NCBI RefSeq assembly: GCF_901933205.1
Contig: NC_044582.1
Span: 18,513,820-18,577,819, forward strand
DNA: 64,000 bases
Direction: 5' to 3'
Origin: Camarhynchus parvulus
Lineage: Eukaryota; Chordata; Aves; Passeriformes; Thraupidae
The notes under the pieces: generated by a model
Seen by the model: only the letters and a program-made list of their open reading frames with translations
The model's database searches: none
What the model was told of the DNA's origin: nothing
Shown: one piece after another, positions 11,685 to 23,382 of the stretch
Layout of the letters: each line of letters begins with the position of its first letter
Position numbering within the stretch: position 1 is the stretch's first letter
Made by a program: the position numbers and the translations under genes

Positions 11685-11860
11685 CTCCTGCCATGGCAGG
11701 GACACCTCCCACTGTCCCAGGTGCTCCAGCCCCAGTGTCCAGCCTGGCCTTGGGCACTGCCAGGGATCCAGGGGCAGCCCCAGCTGCTCTGGGCACCTGT
11801 GCCAGGGCTGCCCACCCTCACAGGGAAGGATTTCCTCCATATATCCAATGAACTCCTCAG
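11685..11860 (-). mobile_element. CR1 LINE 3' fragment
   Basis: Clear minus-strand CR1 3' region: 'ccatggcagggacacctcc', 'cactgtcccaggtgctcc', 'tgtccagcctggccttggg', 'ggcagccccagctgctctg', then 'ccaccctcacagggaa'. The extreme 3' terminus of the element, which would be on the left, is missing or replaced by a short duplicated motif (GAATTCTTCAA / GAATTGAAGAATTC near 11645-11680). Confidence 0.9.
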
Positions 11861-13118
11861 CTTAGGGCCATTCCCTGGTCCTGTCTGGCTCCTGGCCCCT
11901 CAGATCCTGCATTGCCATGGGGAAAACAGAGAGGTTTTCACTCTGATTCATGTTTGGTTTGAGTTCAAACCCAACAGCTGACAGGTTTCCAGCCCCTGGA
12001 TGCTCCTGAAGCCCCTCTGCATTGTGGTTCTGCTGCCCTGGCTCTAGTATCCATTCCTGCTCATCCCAAACTGTGCAGACCTCCACCCTACAAACCTCAC
12101 CTCCCCAAACTGCCAATGCACAGAAAAGCTTTGGCTCAGCAATTCTCCTGAGCCAAATTCTATCCATTTCAGGCCTGTTTACAGAAATACCTCCCAGATC
12201 TTGCTACCAAACAACAGAACAGCAAGAATATCTCTGTTTTTTCCAAAAAGATTAAAGACTTTTAGATAAGAACTGGTTACAGAAATAATATTAAAAGAGA
12301 AGTGCAGTTCTAGAGCTCCCTGTGCCTGACATCCTTCCTCTCCCCTGAGCAGCAGCACTGGCTTAACTCCTATTTTCCAAGATCTCCTTATAGAGTGAAA
12401 TCAAAGAACAGACTTTTTTCCCTTGCCTCCAGTAAAACCAAGGACTTCTCATGATCCCATGAGTCAGATCTAATCCTTGTGATTGGTTTTGGCTCAGTCC
12501 TGTAATCACTTATTTATGGCACTCAGTCTATCACAGGAGCAGCCTCATTAGAACAAACGGGGCAGTTTTTCATGTGCTCCTTCAGGGCCAGGGCTCCTCA
12601 AAGCCATTTAAGCCCCCAAGTCCTCCTTGAAGCTGGGCCTTCCCCTGGGTCCCCCAGGCAGGTTTTTCATGCTGAGGAGGGAGCTCAGCCCTCACTCCCA
12701 CCCAGGGCAGCTCTGTCCTCAGAGGAGGCAGAGCACAGCACTAATTATTTTAATGATTGGAAATGAACTGTGAATTTCTTAAGAGCCATTGAAGCAAAAC
12801 ACTTTGAGTCAATCTCCCCACATTAATAGCAGAGTGCTGGAGATTGCTCATATCTTTGAGATGATGAAGCACATCTGCTAGATTTCCCCAGCTAATAGTA
12901 GGCCAAGTGTTAAAACATCAAACTTTGCCTTCCATCCTTCTGATGAAATAAAGGAAAAAGGCAAAGAAAGAAACCCCACAAACCTTCCACTTGAGCCCTG
13001 CTGAGCTGGAGCACTCGTGTCCATCAGGGCATCCCCAGGGACACCTGGCAGGGAATGGGCAGTGCCACCCTGCTCCTCTGGCAGCACCAGGGTGACACTG
13101 GGATCCCTGGGTGGCTCA
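11861..13118. other. Noncoding sequence, no gene seen
   Basis: Unique sequence between a CR1 fragment and a minisatellite. Nothing gene-like was recognised. The segment after 12890 is part of a long minus-strand open frame that owes its openness to the adjacent minisatellite. Confidence 0.45.
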
Positions 13119-13550
13119 GGATGCTCTGAGGGATGCAGGAGGCTCTGAGGGATGCAAGGATGCTGGTTGGGATGCAGAAATGCTCTAAGGGATGCCCTGA
13201 GGGATGCAGGATGTTGTGTGGCATGCAGGGATGCTCTGAGAGATGCAGGAATGCTCTGAGGGATGCAGGGATGCTCTGAAGGATGCAGGGATGCTCTGAG
13301 GGATGCAGGATGCTCTGAGGGATGCTCTGAAGGATGCAGGAATGCTCTGAGGGATGCAGGGATGCTCTGAGGGATGCAGGATGCTCTGAGGGATGCAGGG
13401 ATGCTCTGAGGGATGCAGGGATGCTCTGAGGGATGCTCTGAAGGATGCAGGATTCTGTGTGGGATGCAGGACGCTCTGAGGGATGCAGGAATGCTCTGAG
13501 GGATGCAGGAATGCTCTGAGGGATGCTCTGAGGGATGCAGGAATGCTCTG
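13119..13550. repeat. Minisatellite, 20-bp unit with 12-bp short units
   Basis: About twenty copies of GGATGCAGGGATGCTCTGAG (third-base variants GGA/GGG), interspersed with 12-bp short units GGATGCTCTGAG that lack the middle GCAGGGAT. Units near 13160-13230 and 13450 are the most diverged. Because 20 is not a multiple of 3 and no frame of the unit has a minus-strand stop, all three minus frames stay open with the same cycling peptide (CIPQSIPASLRA...). The long frames over this block are artefacts. Confidence 0.95.
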
Positions 13551-14649
13551 CTGCACAGGCCCTGCATGCGTGGCTGGCTCTGCAGTGTGGCATCTCCAGA
13601 TCAGCAGTTATTCCTCTTTCCCTGTTTGCTTATTCCTGCTCTAACTGTGCTGCTCATTGCTGATTTGCTTTTTCTTTGTATATCCAAGGAAATGCAAATA
13701 TGGGATTTAATCAGGAGGATGAGCCACGACAGCCAGTGTTTGCCAAACAGTTTAGTGAGCGTGAGCACCTCCATTAGAGACAGAAGTTGCAGCAGCTCTA
13801 ACAGACAATACTCAGGCAGCTCTGAGCATCCAAGCAGAAAGAAATCACCTAAAATTCATTTTTTAAAACGCTGCCTGAGCTTGAGTCCCTTAAAAATAAA
13901 AACGCCATTACTAATTCAGGGAAGTTTTCATTCAGTCCCAAATGCTGGCATGTAAGTGTGGCACACACAGCCAGGGAACAGCCCTCAGCCCTGGGCTCGG
14001 GTCAGAGCTGTCCCCTGAGTGCCCTGGAAGAGCAGGCTGGACAGGAGAGCTCATCCAGCCCCTCCTGGAGGGGCAGAGCCATCCAGTGCCATTAACTGCT
14101 CCTGCTCTGTGTGGAGGCAGCATAATGTGCATCAGATTGCAAATGGAGCTGAGATTAAACACAGCTCTTAATGGCTCTGCAAACACATCTGGGAAAAAAC
14201 AGCAGAGCTTTCACCACTAAATTAACTCCTCATTTTTGCCAATATGGCCTGTTTGCATTCCGCTGCAGCCTGGCCTCTGCAGATGCCTTCCCTCAGCTCA
14301 GGCAGGGCTGGGTTCCTTACTTCAGGAATAAATGCTCATTTCTGCTGTCAGGCATAAAATGGAGCAGAAGGATTTCCACAGGGCTCAGCCCAAGGCTCCT
14401 GATGGTGGGTGATGCCAACCAGAACCTTCCACCTCAGAGCTTGGGGCACACACCACAGCTCCAGGGCAGCAATTAGAAAAGAGCTCAAGGAACTCAGTCT
14501 TTCTTCTTCCCTGCCCCAGGAATCCTTTGAGGAGATTGTCCTCCTCAAAGACACTCATTATTGGAATGGATTTAGCCCATCTCATTTCCCATGCTGGGCT
14601 GGGAAAGGCCACAGAGGCTGAAATTCCAGACTGAAGTGCCATCAGTTCA
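13551..14649. other. Noncoding sequence, no gene seen
   Basis: Unique sequence without recognised repeat or exon. The 150-aa plus frame at 13503-13955 begins in the minisatellite and has no family features. Confidence 0.45.
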
Positions 14650-14823
14650 GTAACTGGTTTGGAACAGGCTGCCAGAGCAGCTGGGGCTGCCCCTGGATCC
14701 CTGGCAGTGGCCAAGGCCAGGTTGGATGGGGCTGGGAGCCACCTGGGAGAGGGGAAGGTGTCCCTTCCACTGGGATGGGATGAGTTCTAATGTCCCTCCC
14801 AACACAAACCACTCTCTGATTCT
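14650..14823 (+). mobile_element. CR1 LINE 3' end
   Basis: Plus-strand CR1 tail: 'ggaacaggctgccagagcag', 'ctggggctgcccctggatcc', 'gccaaggccaggttggatgg', 'gaaggtgtcccttccactg', then a 3' terminus like 'aaccactctctgattctct'. It therefore reaches the element's natural 3' end. Confidence 0.9.
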
Positions 14824-17800
14824 CTGGTAAGTGACACCACAGTCTTTCTCCTCCCTGACTACACATCTGCTCAAGCTCTGCTGGGGACAATATCCGAAAG
14901 GAACAACCAGGCACAATGCCATTTCCTCACTGTTAACTTTCCCATTCCAGGTCACCCAGCAGCACTCAGGGGCCATGCAGGACCTGTCCCTGTGAGCACA
15001 CAGAGCCCTCTGCAGTGGCAGCAGCAGAATAATTCCCTTTTACAAGGTGCTGCCAGCCTTGTACCCAGGGCCAGTTGTACAAACCTTTAGCAGAGCCCTC
15101 AGTGGGGTCACTGTGCTGCTGCTGCCCTGTGCTGGACACCAGCAGCACAACTCTGCCCCTTTGGCCATGTTCTCAGCTTTTAAACACTGAATAATTTACC
15201 AGCACGGTTCTGTGACTGCAGCATTGCTCAGCTCACACCACTCTGATGGTTCTCATTCCTTAAATTGAGCTGGGCCCTCTGCACATGGCCACGGCTGATC
15301 CCAGAACACAGAGTCCTCCAGCCTGTCCCAGCATCCCAGCCTTGTCTCTGTGATGGAAATAATCATATTTCTCAGCCACTGCTCCATCCCTGCCTCCTCT
15401 GGGCTGCTGAGCCTCCAGCTGACCCCTGTGGTGCTTTTGCTCAGGCAGCCAAAAACCCCAGGGTTTGGAACAGGAGTGCAATACTTCCTCCACTGAAATA
15501 TTGTGGGAGAGCAGCCCTGGCCTTGCCCATGGCTCCCAGGCTGAGCTGAGAAACCCAACCCAAGATGAATTCTCTCCAGTAATTTTCCTCTTGCCCATTA
15601 CCTCGTGCTCAGCACACCAGAAGCACACATTTCTGCATGGCTCAGAGATAAAGAACTGTTTAGATGTTTATTAAACAACAGAGTTGAATGAAATCAGTCT
15701 CATTATGTTGTCTGGAGGATGGAAGTTAATTGGAAGACAGAATGATTTACTCCAGTTTGAAATACCAAGTGGGGTTTGGACTAAGTTAATGACAATGAGG
15801 TTCAGAATGAGGGTGTGGAAAATGGAAATTTTATTTTAATTCCTACTGAAGTGCTTTTGTAAATGAGTGTGCTCTCCTCACTGTGAGAGGTTGCTTCCTC
15901 CCAGCTTGCTTTGCTGTTCCCCATTTAAATGTTATCCCAGGGTTAAACACCATCACTGGACACTGCACAGCAACTTAATTTTCTAAATCAAACACCAGAG
16001 AGGAGCCAGCGTGGCAGCTGGGGGGAATCTCCTGGACACAGAAAATCCAGAGAAACAAGTGCTGGGAAGCTGAGGAGCAGGGACACCCACCCCTCCCTGT
16101 GCTGCCTGAAGCACTCCCACAATGGTTGGGATCCTGTCAATCCAAAATGTCACCACTGTCGTTTGGGAAAAGCCAGTGTGGCATTTCCAGAGTGTTTCCA
16201 CCTCTGCCTGTTGTGCCTGTGCTAATTTCTGCTGCTGAGGGGGATTTTTTGGGTAGAAGAAGCACATCTGCAGCAAATGCTGAGCATTTATTCCCCAGAA
16301 TAAAGACAAATAATAGGAAGGGCTCCAAATGCTCCCAGCGGCAGTGGAATGACTGCACAACAGCTCACAGAGCCCAGAGAAGATCTCACAGGGCTAAAGT
16401 GGGATTTATACTGCACAGAGATGGGAATGGGGCCATTAACAGGAGAGCTGCAGCCAGGGGAGGGAGGGGAAAATGGGGGAAAAGCCCAATTTGGGGGGGA
16501 TTGCCAAGAGCCTGGGATGCCAGGGCCAGGCACCAGCAGATGGGTGGGGGCACCTCCAGGGCCTGGGCTCCTGCAAGGGGAGAGGCTCCCAGAATTGGGA
16601 GTGCTGTTGGGAAATGGTAGGAGAAGAGATGCTGCTTATTTTCAGTGCCCCAGGAGCATTTCCTGCAGTGCACATGGAGGGCAATGACAAGAGAAGGAAA
16701 GCAGGTCCAGGGAGCTGTTGCTGTGCTGTCCCTGCCACCCCTCACCAGGGTGGATGCAGGGATGCTCCACTCACCTTGTCCTGCCTCCAAGGACCCCAAA
16801 GGCCACACCTGTGCTACTCCCATTCCTCTCTGAGGGCACAGAACTCCCTCAGCTCTCCTGACTTGCTCTGAACCAGGATTAAACAGAATTTTGTGCAAAG
16901 GCATCTTTGTTGCTACCGAGGGATGGTCAAATTCCCCTATCACATCATGCCAGGAAATCCAATGGTTTCCTCAGCAACTTTCCATCCTCCTCCTCTCCCA
17001 TGGTAGAATCAAACTCCTCCCTCCCTCCTCTTGCTTCCTCCTCCTCCTTTCCATGAAAGACAAGGCACCAGCTGGCATTAAGATAAAAAACCCACATTTT
17101 CTTCTCTCCTCCTCCCCACCAAAACATTCATGAGTTTCAGCTTCACTTGTGTTTTCCACCACCAGTTTGGAGCAGCTTCTGAGTGTGTCACCTGCCCCAG
17201 AGGCTGGGGACAGTCCCACGAGCCACTGATCCCTGATGGCACAGAAATTAATCCACTGGCACAGGCTGACCACATCCTCTCAGCATTTCATTACAACCCT
17301 TTCCCCCCCCACCATTCATTTATTTTTACATCTCTCAATCCCTGCCTCCAGCAGTTGTTTATTGTTTATCTAAACATCTCCTGCCATTGCCTGATATTCC
17401 CTTCCAGCCCTCCTCAAGCATTTGGCTTCTCCTGCCCTTCCTTAGCTTCAACCAGCCCAGGACCAAATCTCCCTGCAGTCCTTTCAGTTTAACACCTGCT
17501 TTGGTTACTCCAGTGGCTCTTCCATAAAGTATTCCCAAACAAGCTTGTAGCTCCAATATTTTACTCCATCACAAACCTGGAGCTCCCACAGAGCTCTTCT
17601 GGAGGCATCTGAGTTCACCACAGGTTTAAAGATCACCTTTCCAGAAGCACCAGCTCTTACATCACTGGAAATTAAAACTATTAACATGGTTTGGATTATT
17701 TTGTCTGCAGGCAAAAGCAGATTGCTGTTGCAAGGGAATTATTCCTGAGATATTGCTCTCTGCTTGTTCCTTCACAAGGACAGAGTTATAAAAAATTATG

Positions 17801-18084
17801 CAATGCCATAAGCTTAAAATATGTGGAAAAGGGAAAAATAACAAGTCTGCAACATTTGCAAGTGAAAAAATGCCATGCAATTCAAATTCCTCTGGAATTT
17901 ACAAAACAGAGGAGTTGTCAAGTGTCAGTCCAAGTTTCTCCTTACAGTGCATGTTTGTCACCCTCCCCAGACTTCCCCCGAATTCCCAGCTCACACAGCA
18001 GTGGGAGCTCAGTGAGAATCCCTCTTCAGCAGAGCCAGCTCCCTCCTGGAGTGTCCAAAATGGGGAGATCTCCTCCAGCTAAAG
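14824..18084. other. Noncoding sequence, no gene seen
   Basis: Unique sequence. Region 16386-16943 is open on both strands in several frames because it is GC-rich and stop-poor, not because it looks coded. A polypyrimidine stretch lies at 16980-17120. No repeat family recognised. Confidence 0.45.
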
Positions 18085-18205
18085 CTCATCCAGTCCCACC
18101 CCTGACACTTTCTACATCCCAGTTTGTTCCAGGTCTCATCCAGCCTGGCCCTGGACCCTCCAGGGATGGGGCAGCCACAGCTTCTGTGGGCACCCTACTT
18201 TATAG
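18085..18205 (-). mobile_element. Diverged CR1 LINE 3' fragment
   Basis: Weak minus-strand CR1 resemblance: 'catccagtcccacccctgac', then 'tccaggtctcatccagcctg', 'gccctggaccctccaggga' and 'ggggcagccacagcttctg'. This is more diverged than most copies here, so boundaries and class are less certain. Confidence 0.6.
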
Positions 18206-18466
18206 TTCCTTTTGCACATCAAATATCTCCTTTTTCCTGATTTTCCTCACTGTCCAAAGACACCCAACACTAAAACACTTTGGCCATCACCTTTGGAAGG
18301 CTCTGCCCCTCTGCAGACACCATCTTCTGCTTCAGCACAGAGGAGCAGGGGGTGTTGAGGCTGAGCTGGGTGACAGTGGCAGAGGACAGAGAGCTGGAGA
18401 CACCTGAGGAGCTGAGGGAGATGCAGGGTACAGAGAGCTGGGTGCTCCAGAAGAGCCCTGGGGAGG

Positions 18467-18590
18467 GTGGAGATGCTGGGCAGTGCCTGGTGCAAGGATG
18501 GAGATGCTGGGCAATGCCTGGTGCAGGGAGCTTGGGGGGAAATGCGCTGGGCAATGCCTGGTGGAGTCCTGGGGCTTGGGGGGAAACTGC
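18467..18590. repeat. Short irregular tandem repeat
   Basis: The phrase ATGCTGGGCAATGCCTGGTG occurs three times with small changes (near 18472, 18503 and 18542). The last two copies are followed by the same CTTGGGGGGAAA tail, so a compound unit of roughly 57 bp overlies a 31-bp spacing. The plus frames crossing it are repeat products. Confidence 0.75.
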
Positions 18591-19617
18591 TGGAAGAGGG
18601 TTCCTTGTTCCCTCCATCAATGTATTGACCTAAATTCCTGTCAATTCCTGGATTTATCCCCAGGAAAAGATATTGTACTTCCTTTTCAGAGCACACACAC
18701 TGGAAAAAAGGTGTTTTACATGTCAAGCAGGCCCCTTTTCAATTAGAGCCCTTTGAATCCAGTTTAGCAGCAGAGATATGAAATAAACAGCGATTCAGCC
18801 ACAAAGCTCATCCATCCACTCCTGATTAGTTCCACAATACCTCCCATCCCTGCACCACTTCAGGTGGAACGTTCTGCCTTTCCCTGCCTCCTGAATTCCG
18901 TTTATTTGAAGAAATATTGAGTGAAGGCAGCAGGATGCAGCAGGGTATTTGTCAGCGCATCGATCGGGATTTGCATAGCAGGGTGTTTGTGTGCAGCCTG
19001 TTCCTCTCCAGCGTTAACCACGGCGTGAATTCCTGGGGAATTTATGGCCCTGCTCCTTCCAACGTGCCCTGTTAAGTCCCTCAGCTCCTGACAGGTCTCA
19101 GTTGCAAACACTGGGTTGTTCAGCACAAAACAAAAGGGCAGCGCTGCCCTGATCAATACGGACTCATGGGAAGCTGCCAAGGGACATTCATCTCCCAGCC
19201 TGGGAATTGCAGCAGTGTTCTGCCTCTGGAGAGGCTGTGGAGCCAGGGATGCCCAGGGGCAGCAGGGCACCCATACCTGCACCCATCCAAACCCATGTGA
19301 GGGTTTGAATCCATGAAATCTCCCCCAGAATTCCAATGCCAGTACCTGTTCCATCAAGGGAGACAGATCCGTGATCCATGTCCACTTGAGCCACCCAAAA
19401 GAGAGAGGGATATGCAGATATCTTCTTCACACACTGCATTTTACTGTCACTTTTCCTCTTGTTATTCCCCTCATTTTACCTGTCATTAGGAGGCAAAAAA
19501 CCTTAAGTTATTGTTTTCCCAGTCCTTGATTTTCAGACAATGAGAATGAGATTCCCAAGATGGGAGCAGAGCAACTGCCAAGAGCCCCTTGACCAGCTCC
19601 TGTCATCCTGCTCAGCC
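18591..19617. other. Noncoding sequence, no gene seen
   Basis: Unique sequence with no recognised repeat family or exon. The opposite-strand frames at 18902-19357 and 19116-19316 overlap each other and have no family signature. Confidence 0.4.
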
Positions 19618-19665
19618 ATTTATATGGGAATGGGAGCATTCCATTTATATGGGAATTCCAGCTGC

Positions 19666-19903
19666 AGATATGGGAATGGAAGCAGAATCCCAGCCATAGA
19701 TATGGGAACGGAAGCAGAATTCCAGCTGTAGATATGGGAATGGAAGCAGAATTCCAGCTGTAGATATGGGAATGGAAGCAGAATTCCAGCTGCAGATATG
19801 GGAATGGAAGCAGAATTCCAGCCATAGATGTGGGAATGGAAGCAGAATTCCAGATGTAGATGTGGGAATGGAAGCAGAATTCCAGCTATGGATGTGGCAA
19901 TTT
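19666..19903. repeat. Minisatellite, 32-bp unit, 8 copies
   Basis: The anchor TATGGG (or TGTGGG/TGTGGC) falls at 19669, 19701, 19733, 19765, 19797, 19829, 19861 and 19893, an exact 32-bp period. Each unit contains GGAATGGAAGCAGAATTCC, so most copies carry an EcoRI-type GAATTC. The last copy is decayed. Irregular relatives extend left to about 19618. Minus frames here translate to a cycling peptide (AGILLPFPYLQLEFCFHSH-like) and are artefacts. Confidence 0.95.
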
Positions 19904-22900
19904 CAGCACAGCACAGGCTGGGTTTTGGATTAGCAGGAATGGGTTTGATACAGGCAGCACTTGAAGCCCCCAAAGCTTCCAGCTGCTGAGGGGCACTGGG
20001 AGAAGCAGGTCCCCAAATCCATGCCACAAGTGCCAGGACAACATCATTAATAGGAACAGTGATTACTTACAGAGGACTTGACTTTCCAAAGGGTCCTGGA
20101 GGGAACAGAGCCCTGGTTTGTGTGAATCCTCATCTGTGGTGCCAAAAAATCTCCTGGTTTTGACACAGCCAGTGGGGCTGTCCTTGGCATGAGGCAAAAC
20201 CATCTGAGGAGCAGATGGAGCAGGGCAGCTCCTCACAAAAAATAGACATTCCTTTAAAAATAGATGAAAGCAACATTTAATTTAGTTGAAAGGTGGAAAT
20301 GAACCATTAAGAAATCCAGGCTCGTCTAAATACCTGCTTGTCATGTATATTTAATTGTTTTCATTTCCATTTGGATTGTGCTCTGCACTTACACAATGGC
20401 CACAGCTTGTCCTCAAGTGTCTGAGCACGGAGAGGGATTTGAGAGGATTCTGAAAGGGAGAAGGATGAGGAGATTTCTGAGCAAAAATAGATGCCAAAAC
20501 CATCCAAAAGGCTGCTATGAAGAATTATTAGTCAGCCCTTGATAAAGAGATGCAAAATCAGGGGTAAGTAGCAGGACAAACCCACATTACAAATACATCA
20601 GCCATAAAAAAACTGCTGCTTGAAGACAGTCTGGTAAAACAAATCATAATTTTCCTTCTTTTTCTTCAAACCAGGACAAACCAGTGGAAAGTATTGCTCC
20701 AAAGCACTTCACTAATATCAGATCAGCTGCAAAAGAGATTTCAGAAGCAGCTAATTACCAAACCTCTGATCGATGTGCAGTGGGATGAAGGTTGTACCTC
20801 CTGCAGGTTCCAGACCTCAGCTCCAAAGATGTTCTTCAGAGTCCTTGAAAAATTCATTTCTTCACAACTCTCCTCATTATTTATTAATGACTGTTATTCT
20901 GAATTCTGGATCACCATCATTTCCTCAAGCAGGAGCATAATTTTTCCTTCTCTTATCAAAACAGAGTCAGGAACTCGAGTACCTGCCCCAGGGTTTGAGT
21001 GTTCCCCCTTTTCCCCAAGCCAGGAGCCCTCATATCCAGAACTTACATGGATCCAGCAGGAATTTATGTGATATCCTCAGAGTCCTCAATGTTTTCTCTT
21101 TAGAAATTCCTGCCAAGGGTGTTTGGTCTCAGCTGAGATAATGAAATTCAGAGATCACGACCTGGCAGGGGCTGGCCCTGCAGAGAAGGTGTTTTGTCAC
21201 TACAAGTGGCACTTGAACCACCAGGACATTTTTTCTGCACATCCACAATTCCAGAGGGATGCTGTTCCTGCGGTCCCAGGGCTGGTCAAGGATCTGACTG
21301 GACCTCCCTGATCTTGCCAGCAGCTTTGCCATCAGAGCTGTGTCAATTAGGGGCATGGAAATCCATCCCCGTGGGTGCCTTCCTTATGGAAACGAGTTAT
21401 TGCACGCAGGTTCAGCTAATGTGAGCATAAAAAAATGATCTCTTTCCTCAGAGAGAGGACAGATGGTTCTCCCTCCTTGTGAAGGGTTGGTTTTTCAACA
21501 CAAGCTGCCTCTCCAGTGGAGAGGAGGGGGGGAATCATCTCTTAATTACTGCTCCACTGGCTGAAAGCACATTCTTGGAGCAGAAGGTATTAGATGGAGT
21601 TTTCTTACACCAAAGTCAGACATAAAAAAGAAATCACAGAACTGTTTTGGCTAACAGGAGGAAAATTTATATTAAAAACCCCACTAGAACTGGGTGATTC
21701 TTCCCCACTTTACACAGAACAACTTGAATCAAGGCCAGAGTCTGTTTTCATAGGAGGTGAAACACAAACACCCAAAGAATTAAGTGACAATTCCTTCATG
21801 TTCCTGAGTTATGGATTAGAAAAATCATCTCAGCAGCACTGATCAATGGGAACTTCAAAGAGAAACACAGCCCATCCATTACAGTTCCTCCCAATTACAT
21901 CCTTCTGCTGAGAACTGCATTTTATGTTCCTTCCAGGCTTCCAAAAAAGAGGGAGCAGGATTTTAAAAAACAGCTTCTAAGCGAGTTTTACCTTTTTATT
22001 GAATTTAAACACCACAAGACTGGTTAAATTGGGAGTAAATTCCATATCTCTGAAATGGAAGCACCATTTTCAAACCAAAACCAGAAACACCTCAAAGCTG
22101 TTGGTTTCTCTGATCATTTTCTTTCCTTTTTGTTGAGACTTCTTCAACAAATTTTGTCTAAATCCACAAATCATTTTGATTAAGCTGAAAATGATTTACC
22201 TGATTTGGTTGGGCGAGCTGTGGGTTTTCATCAGGTTCTGAGCTCTCTGAGTTGTGGAGAGGAATTTGGGACTGTTCCCTCCTTTTCTCCTGGAAACCAC
22301 AGAGAAATGTGACTCCATCCTTCTCCCTCCATCAGCCGAAGGCTTAATTAAAGTGGAGAATCCCACCTGAAGCCAGGAAAACCCTGGAAAACAGGAAAAA
22401 CAGCAGCAGCATTTCCTGAGTGTTGGTACTTTTCTGTTGTGGGTTTTTTTTTACCTCCAGCCCATTGAGTGCCCAGCAGCTCCCACCATTCCCAAATGTC
22501 CTGTTGGACATGAGCCTGTTCTGAATGGGGATTCCCACCTGCTCCAAACCTTCCCTGTTCAGGGAGGATCTCTCTGAGCCCTTCAGAGGGTTGAGGAGCA
22601 GTTCTGCACACAAAACAGTGAATTAATTACCCCCTGCTCTCCTTCAGCAGCGGCTGATCCTGGCACACCAAGGTGGGACCAGCAGCAATTCCTTTGTGCC
22701 AGCCTCTGGAATTCAGCAGGGCAGCTGCACACAGCCCCCTTGGTGACCAGTCTGCTTTAACCACCAGCAGCTCCCAATTAACTGATGGGATCTTTAAAGA
22801 TCATTAACCAGTCCCCACCCTCACTGCAGTGCAAGTATGGAACCAGCCCCTGGTTATCCAGAATTAGCCAGGGCTCTGTTGGCTTTGCAGGGCACAGATA

Positions 22901-23261
22901 ACAATGGATGCTGTTCAGGAAATCATGTACCAATTATCTCTGAAATTAGGCTGCACACAGGGGATAGCTCAGCTGCTGTGGAAAAATTAGAGTTTTTTCC
23001 CCACTCCCACTCCTGCCTCCTCCCAGCCCACCTCAGACCTCCCACCTCATCATTTATTTCTGCTGCAGTTTGTTCTTACACAGCCCCAGCCCCCAGAGAA
23101 GGTAACTCTGGAGCTCTGCTCCCAGTGTCAGGTGTCTGCTCTGGGGTTTGTGCATCCCCACCAGGCCAGGTACCAACCCCAGAGCTGCTGCCACACCTGG
23201 GGGCTGTGGGGGAGGCAGAGCCAGCACAGCTCTGCAGCAGCCTCAGGGCTTCAGCTGCAGA
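19904..23261. other. Noncoding sequence, no gene seen
   Basis: Unique sequence, mixed composition. AT-richer at 20220-20360 and 21960-22200. No exon recognised; frames at 20694-21071 and 22837-23340 have no domain signature. Confidence 0.45.
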
Positions 23262-23382
23262 CACAGAGTCACAGAATCCTCAGGCTGGAAAACCCCTCCT
23301 AGATCATCCAACCTTTACCCAAATACCCCCTGCCCACTAAACATATCAAAAAGTGCCTCCTGACTCATTTTTTGGAGCACAA
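23262..23382 (-). mobile_element. CR1-like 3' tail, diverged
   Basis: 'agagtcacagaatcctcagg' followed by 'ctggaaaacccctcctagat' and 'catccaacctttacccaaa' is the usual reversed start of an avian CR1 3' end (AGAATC...GGTTGGAAAAGACC...ATCATC.. in consensus form). The rest fades quickly. Confidence 0.65.

Noticed and set aside
12878..13593. Minus-strand frames of 229, 189 and 123 aa
   Set aside because: They are three registers of the same 20-bp minisatellite and translate to one cycling peptide; no gene features outside the array.
17691..18407. Plus-strand 238-aa frame
   Set aside because: Crosses a diverged CR1 fragment and unique DNA; no domain, no conserved motif.
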